A stretch of DNA of 64,000 bases, taken from assembly GCF_900111905.1 (NCBI RefSeq), contig NZ_FOKM01000024.1, forward strand, positions 1 to 64,000. Direction: 5' to 3'. Under the pieces are notes generated by a model. The model searched no databases, was not told the DNA's origin, and saw only the letters and a program-made list of their open reading frames with translations. How positions within the stretch are numbered: the stretch's first letter is position 1; every line of letters starts with the position of its first letter. Positions 61,300-64,000 of this stretch are shown in pieces. Origin of the DNA: Rhizobium sp. NFR07. GTDB lineage: Bacteria > Pseudomonadota > Alphaproteobacteria > Rhizobiales > Rhizobiaceae. Both the position numbers and the translations under genes were made by a program.

Positions 61300-62214
61300 T
61301 CAAAGCGCATCGCCGGCGGCGCGCTTCAGTTCGGTGATGAACCCGTGCAACAGGCGCGAGCGCGGCACGCCCTTGCGAGTGATCAGGACAGCGGCGATTT
61401 CGCAGGGCGGCTGGAAGGGCAGTTGCACCAAGCCCTCGGATGGCTGGTAGGCGGCGCTATAGGGATCGACGACCGCCGCTCCTATGCCCGCCCCGGCCAG
61501 CACCGCAGCCGTTGCGCAATAACGCACCTCGACCCGCGGCTCGTAGGCGATGCCGTCGCGCTCGAAGGCGTCGCGCAGCAGCTGACCCATGCGCGATTCT
61601 ACTTCGAGGCCGATGAAACCGTGTTCGGTCAGGTCGTTGACCGTCACTTCCTGCCGTGCGGCCACTGCGTGCCCCTTCGGCACCAGCGCGACCATGTGGG
61701 TGCGCGACAGGATCTCGACATTGACCGAAGGATGGCGTTCCAGCGCAATCGCCAGGCCGACATCGGCGGCACCGCTCTGCACGTCTTCGATGACGTGTTC
61801 CAGCCGGCGCACGTCGTAGGAGACGGATACGTCCGGCCGGTCCTTCAGGAACCTCGCAAGCGCCATCGGGGCGACCGTATTGCCGAGCGGCGGCGTCGAA
61901 ATGACGCGCAGCCGGCCCGACGTGCCATGCCTGATCGACCGGGCGCGGGTGGAAAAGCTGCGCAGCATGCCGAAAATGGGGCGTACTTCATCGAAAAGCA
62001 GCAGTGCTTCCTCGGTCGGCTCGAGCCTGCGGTGCAGGCGTTCGAACAGGGTTACGCCGAGCTGGTTTTCGAGCTGACGGATGCCGTTCGAAACGGCCGG
62101 CTGGGAAATGCCCAGCTGCTCGGCGGCCTCCACCGTCGTCTCGCAGCGCATCATCGCGCCGAAGATTTCCAAGAGGCGCAGCGAGATATCCGGCTTGTGC
62201 TCGATCTCGGTCAT
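61300..62214 (-). CDS. LysR-family transcriptional regulator (304 aa)
   Basis: The N-terminal winged helix-turn-helix is clear: LLEIFGAMMRCETTVEAAEQ, LGISQPAVSNGIRQLENQL and LFERLHRRLEPTEEA. The periplasmic-binding-like effector domain follows. It starts 5 bases after the racemase gene on the same strand and probably senses a hydantoin or amino-acid intermediate, by position. It lies between racemase and aminotransferase, a LysR embedded in its own operon. Confidence 0.9.
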   Translation of the reverse strand: MTEIEHKPDISLRLLEIFGAMMRCETTVEAAEQLGISQPAVSNGIRQLENQLGVTLFERLHRRLEPTEEALLLFDEVRPIFGMLRSFSTRARSIRHGTSGRLRVISTPPLGNTVAPMALARFLKDRPDVSVSYDVRRLEHVIEDVQSGAADVGLAIALERHPSVNVEILSRTHMVALVPKGHAVAARQEVTVNDLTEHGFIGLEVESRMGQLLRDAFERDGIAYEPRVEVRYCATAAVLAGAGIGAAVVDPYSAAYQPSEGLVQLPFQPPCEIAAVLITRKGVPRSRLLHGFITELKRAAGDAL

Positions 62215-62219
62215 GGCGG

Positions 62220-62879
62220 TCAGGTCAGGATTGCGCCAAGCGCCATCGAGACGGCGGCCTGGGTTGGATCGATGACGCGGGCGCCGAGCTCGTCTTCCAG
62301 CCTGCGGCGATGGCCGGACATGCCGGCACAGCCGAGCACGATCGCACCCGCACCTATCTGGCGAAGCTTGGTGCCGGCCTTGACGAGCGCCGCATAGCTT
62401 TCCTCGCCATGGCCGCTGTCGGCGACGCTGATCGAACCATCGAGCGCTACTTCGCCAGCAAGCCTGCCATCGACGCCGAGGCGGCGAAGATTGCGCAGGT
62501 GGCGCGGGATCGAGCCTTCGGCGACTGCAATGACGCCGAAGAGGTCGGCCAGCGCCAGCGCGCTCAGCACGCCTGCATCCTGTATGCCGTAGACCGGTTT
62601 CGACGTGATCGAGCGGACAAGGTCGAGGCCGGGCTGCGAATAGCAGGCCAGCACATAGGCGGAGGCATCCGGCCGGCTTTCGATGAGGTCGGCGATGTGA
62701 AGCGAGGCCTCATCGACATGGCGCTGGGTGACAACGCCAGGCGGACCGTGTTCGATCGTGACGCATTCGATCATCGGACCGCCGACAAACTGCATGCCGA
62801 CCAGCGCATCACGCAGGCCCTGGGTCACGCTTTCAGAGCTGTTCGGGTTGATGACGAGGATCGGGCCTATTGCACTCAT
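62220..62879 (-). CDS. Asp/Glu/hydantoin racemase family protein (219 aa)
   Basis: ILVINPNSSESVTQGLRDAL, VLACYSQPGLDLV (first active Cys) and AGAIVLGCAGMSGHRRRLE (second active Cys) match the hydantoin racemase branch of the aspartate/glutamate racemase family. It interconverts the D- and L-forms of 5-substituted hydantoins, so the D-specific hydantoinase can use both. Its ATG overlaps the hydantoinase stop (ATGA). Confidence 0.85.
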   Translation of the reverse strand: MSAIGPILVINPNSSESVTQGLRDALVGMQFVGGPMIECVTIEHGPPGVVTQRHVDEASLHIADLIESRPDASAYVLACYSQPGLDLVRSITSKPVYGIQDAGVLSALALADLFGVIAVAEGSIPRHLRNLRRLGVDGRLAGEVALDGSISVADSGHGEESYAALVKAGTKLRQIGAGAIVLGCAGMSGHRRRLEDELGARVIDPTQAAVSMALGAILT

Positions 62880-64000
62880 GGGGCGATCTCCGCGCCGAAA
62901 TTCTGCGCCGGGTCCAATTCCTTGGCGCGGTGGCCGGGCCTGCCTGTTAGATCGATGGGATTGCGGGCGATGAAGCGGCCGCGGCCGCGCTCCGCTTTCA
63001 GCTCGCCATTCTCGACGATGACGTCGCCGCGGTTCATGGTCATGACCGGCCAGCCCTGGACCTCCATGCCTTCAAAAGGCGTGTAGTCCATGTTGTCGTG
63101 CTGGTCGGCAAGCGTTGCCGTGCGGCGGGCTTCCGGATCCCAGATAGCGATATCGGCATCGTAGCCGGGGGCGATCGTGCCTTTCTTCGCCACGCCGAAA
63201 GTCCTGGCGGCGTTGGTGCTCGAAAGCGCCACGAACTGTTGCAGCGTAATGCGGCCCCCGGCGACGCCTTCGGAGAACAGATAGGGCAGGCGCATGGCAA
63301 TGCCCGGCATGCCGTTGGAAATCTTCGGATAGGGCGCATCCTCGCCATTGGCGAATTTTCCGCTCGCATCCATGCGGTAGGGCGCGTGGTCGGAGGAGAC
63401 GCTTTCGAACGTGCCCGACTGGACATGCCGCCAGAGGGCGGCCCGCGTCGCCGCATCGCGCACCGGTGGCGAGCACATGAATTTCGCGCCGTCCATGCCG
63501 GGCCGGTCGAGGTCTTCGCGGGTCAGAGCCAGATATTGCGGGCAGGTTTCGGCGAACAGTTTGGTGCCGGAAAGCTTTTCGCGCTGGACAATCGCAGCCC
63601 CTCTCGCCGTCGAGACGTGAACGATGAAGAGCGCGGCATCGACGAGTTTCGCCAGCGAGACGGCACGGTTGATCGCCTCTTCTTCCGCAAGCTCGGGCCG
63701 GCTGATCGCATGGTATTTCGGCGCGGTCAGGCCGGCGGCGGCCAGCCGCTTGTTCATCCATTTGACCATGTCGTCGTTTTCGGCATGGACCATGGTGAGT
63801 GCCCCGTGGGTTTTCGCCACCGTCAGGATGTCGAGCATGCCGCCGTCGCCGATATTCATCAGGTCATAGGTCATGAATACCTTGAAGGAGGTGATGCCCT
63901 TGGCAAACACGCCGGGAAGCTCCTCAAGGACCGATGCCGAGGGGTCGGAAATGATGAGATGATAGGAATAGTCGAGCACCGATTGCGGCGCTGCACGGCC
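62876..64000 (-). CDS. D-hydantoinase/dihydropyrimidinase (partial, cut at the window edge)
   Basis: The visible part (at least 374 residues; the N-terminus lies beyond base 64000) has the family metal site: GITSFKVFMTYD (carboxylated Lys), TMVHAEN (His), LFIVHVSTARGA (His) and SVSSDHAPYRMD (Asp). It hydrolyses cyclic ureides such as hydantoins or dihydropyrimidines to N-carbamoyl amino acids. The first N-terminal HxH metal ligands are outside the window. The stop overlaps the racemase start (ATGA). Confidence 0.88.
   Translation of the reverse strand, partial: GRAAPQSVLDYSYHLIISDPSASVLEELPGVFAKGITSFKVFMTYDLMNIGDGGMLDILTVAKTHGALTMVHAENDDMVKWMNKRLAAAGLTAPKYHAISRPELAEEEAINRAVSLAKLVDAALFIVHVSTARGAAIVQREKLSGTKLFAETCPQYLALTREDLDRPGMDGAKFMCSPPVRDAATRAALWRHVQSGTFESVSSDHAPYRMDASGKFANGEDAPYPKISNGMPGIAMRLPYLFSEGVAGGRITLQQFVALSSTNAARTFGVAKKGTIAPGYDADIAIWDPEARRTATLADQHDNMDYTPFEGMEVQGWPVMTMNRGDVIVENGELKAERGRGRFIARNPIDLTGRPGHRAKELDPAQNFGAEIAP

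Noticed and set aside
61000..63086. Two long plus-strand frames (476 and 360 codons) across the hydantoinase operon
   Set aside because: They are antisense shadows of the aminotransferase, LysR, racemase and hydantoinase genes, all of which have intact family motifs.

Overview
The window looks like Rhizobiaceae DNA (a Rhizobium, Agrobacterium or Ensifer relative). The supporting signs are GC-rich codon use, many tiny Rhizobiales-type proteins (DUF1488, DUF4167, DUF6481 and Rmf/CrpP-like), HWE/HisKA_2 signalling, a TraM-like quorum-sensing antiactivator, a hydantoinase operon, and TTG/GTG starts in TTGA or ATGA couplings. The number of truncated or frame-broken genes and IS remnants suggests accessory DNA, such as a megaplasmid, a chromid or a genomic island. 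This is inferred from content only.

Layout. 1-7.5 kb: the tail of an IS66 element, then scattered small genes and long gene-poor stretches. 7.5-10.1 kb (minus): a CDP-alcohol phosphatidyltransferase, a LicC-like nucleotidyltransferase, a GHMP-kinase stub, an ABC-permease stub and a tyrosine phosphatase, together a partly broken head-group lipid cassette. 10.6-11.7 kb: a LuxR-type regulator convergent with a TraM-like protein. 11.8-20.1 kb (minus): an operon of peptide-binding protein, two permeases, a fused double ATPase, a CapA-like protein, peptidase T and a small protein. 20.4-26.3 kb: an XRE regulator, decayed PAS, receiver, transglutaminase and esterase genes, a run of tiny genes and a cold-shock gene. 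26.3-32.4 kb (minus): DUF4167 + desaturase, and manA + GT4 + GH130, which looks like a mannose-glycan unit. 32.5-38.4 kb: small proteins, a NagD-type HAD phosphatase, an SRAP (HMCES) gene without a start codon, and a frameshifted uvrA-like gene. 38.9-42 kb: a PAS4-receiver-LuxR regulator beside an HWE-type histidine kinase. 42.1-45.1 kb: a redox/stress cluster. 46-49 kb: a response regulator, a second cold-shock gene and small genes that mirror the 23-25 kb block. 50-54.6 kb: an LLM flavin oxidoreductase and two GH13 enzymes. 55-59 kb: DedA, MgtC, GlxA, SDR and AhpD-like genes. 59.3-60.2 kb: a small paralogue of the 7.3 kb gene and a Nudix/DsbA-like fused ruin. 60.3-64 kb (minus): hydantoinase (cut by the window edge), racemase, LysR and D-amino-acid aminotransferase.

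How the genes may work together. Peptide import with peptidase T and a CapA-like protein suggests scavenging of unusual peptides. ManA would supply mannose phosphate to the GT4/GH130 pair. The two GH13 enzymes handle alpha-glucosides such as trehalose or maltose. Hydantoinase, racemase and aminotransferase would turn 5-substituted hydantoins into keto acids. These roles rest on family recognition by eye; no database search was run.
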